64,000 nucleotides of DNA from M3007 sp044347755 (lineage in GTDB: Bacteria; Bacteroidota; Bacteroidia; Chitinophagales; Saprospiraceae). The notes beneath the pieces were generated by a model. That model saw only the letters and a list, made by a program, of their open reading frames with translations, searched no databases and was not told where the DNA came from. Made by a program: the position numbers and the translations under genes. This document shows, piece by piece, positions 63,885 to 64,000 of the stretch. How positions within the stretch are numbered: position 1 is the stretch's first letter; each line of letters begins with the position of its first letter. The stretch lies in NCBI GenBank assembly GCA_044347755.1, contig JBIKUE010000001.1:69103-133102 (forward strand). The letters run 5' to 3'.

Positions 63885-64000
63885 ATGCCTAAAAGATTTT
63901 GGTTTCTTCCTTCTTTCGGTTTTCTATTTGGATTGATTGCTCTGGCAGTCAATCTTTGGGCAAAGCATCATCCTGAATGGGTGGAATCTTTCTATAGCAG
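63885..64000 (+). CDS. DUF3810 family membrane protein (5' part)
   Basis: The ATG at 63885 opens a frame to the right edge (38 codons). The start PKRFWFLPSFGFLFGLIALA then VNLWAKHHPEWVESFYS has the first membrane helix and the PEWVExxYS motif I associate with DUF3810 proteins, which in complete form are about 350-residue membrane proteins with a zinc-peptidase-like HExxH. The rest lies outside the window. Confidence 0.6.
   Translation, partial: MPKRFWFLPSFGFLFGLIALAVNLWAKHHPEWVESFYS

Noticed and set aside
1..64000. CRISPR arrays, tRNA or rRNA genes, insertion sequences and prophage genes
   Set aside because: I looked for regularly spaced repeats, cloverleaf-like segments and transposase, integrase or phage proteins and saw none. 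A tRNA scan was not possible here.

Overview
This window looks like a chromosomal segment of a Bacteroidota bacterium, most likely a Saprospiria-type lineage (Lewinella/Haliscomenobacter relatives). The evidence is a PorP/SprF protein, type IX secretion (T9SS) cargo with type A and type B C-terminal sorting domains, a SusC/SusD pair, RagB-type lipoprotein signals, a RprY-like regulator, Bat proteins, and many copies of the Bacteroidota -7 promoter box TAnnTTTG. I see no rRNA, tRNA, CRISPR array, integrase or insertion sequence. The region is mostly core genome, with some fast-evolving surface-protein genes and small palindromic repeats.

Layout. 1-5.7 kb: a partial PorP/SprF gene, a GT-C glycosyltransferase fused to TPRs, a protein with an effector-associated (EAD11-like) domain fused to a membrane anchor, a CcmE haem chaperone with a CxxxY motif, and a Wzx-like flippase. 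5.7-10.4 kb: a palindromic repeat, a type B T9SS cargo protein, a LysE-type exporter, and BatB/BatC. 10.4-21.1 kb: metabolic and housekeeping genes (DUF2520, hemE, DUF721, photolyase, an odd nicotinate-phosphoribosyltransferase-like protein, dapF, a Do-type protease, hldD, a LytS-like kinase, csaA). 21.1-33.5 kb: a cytoplasmic GH31 glucosidase, an ECF sigma factor with a membrane-anchored barrel protein, an RDD protein, two neighbouring glucosaminidase-like proteins (one apparently inactive), a RprY-like regulator, glyA, a double-PpiC isomerase, and hpf. 33.9-38.6 kb: an aldehyde dehydrogenase, a fused 2-oxoacid dehydrogenase E1, and a NadR-like bifunctional enzyme. 38.9-43.5 kb: a SusC/SusD pair ending in a strong terminator. 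43.8-58.5 kb: a Ca/Na exchanger, a giant type B T9SS protein of about 2100 residues with repeated modules, an MHS-type MFS transporter, an ABC-2 permease fused to an M1 peptidase with its ATPase, and a frameshifted SbtA-like permease. 58.7-64 kb: a T9SS subtilase, a NarL-type two-component pair, a 5'-truncated HYR/T9SS fragment, and the start of a DUF3810 gene.

Functional links. Cell-surface biology dominates: T9SS cargo (three complete or near-complete proteins plus a fragment), a PorP/SprF partner-type protein, the SusC/SusD uptake pair, periplasmic folding and quality control (PpiC, Do protease), LPS heptose synthesis (hldD), a flippase and peptidoglycan hydrolases. The remaining genes are scattered housekeeping functions without one shared pathway.

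The most notable observations are: the EAD11-like domain on a transmembrane, probably extracytoplasmic beta-domain protein; the PncB-like protein that lacks the catalytic barrel; the glucosaminidase paralogue with Glu replaced by Gln; several genes whose TAnnTTTG box ends only 4-7 nt before the ATG, suggesting leaderless or near-leaderless transcripts; the SbtA frameshift; and several families of palindromic intergenic elements that occur more than once here.
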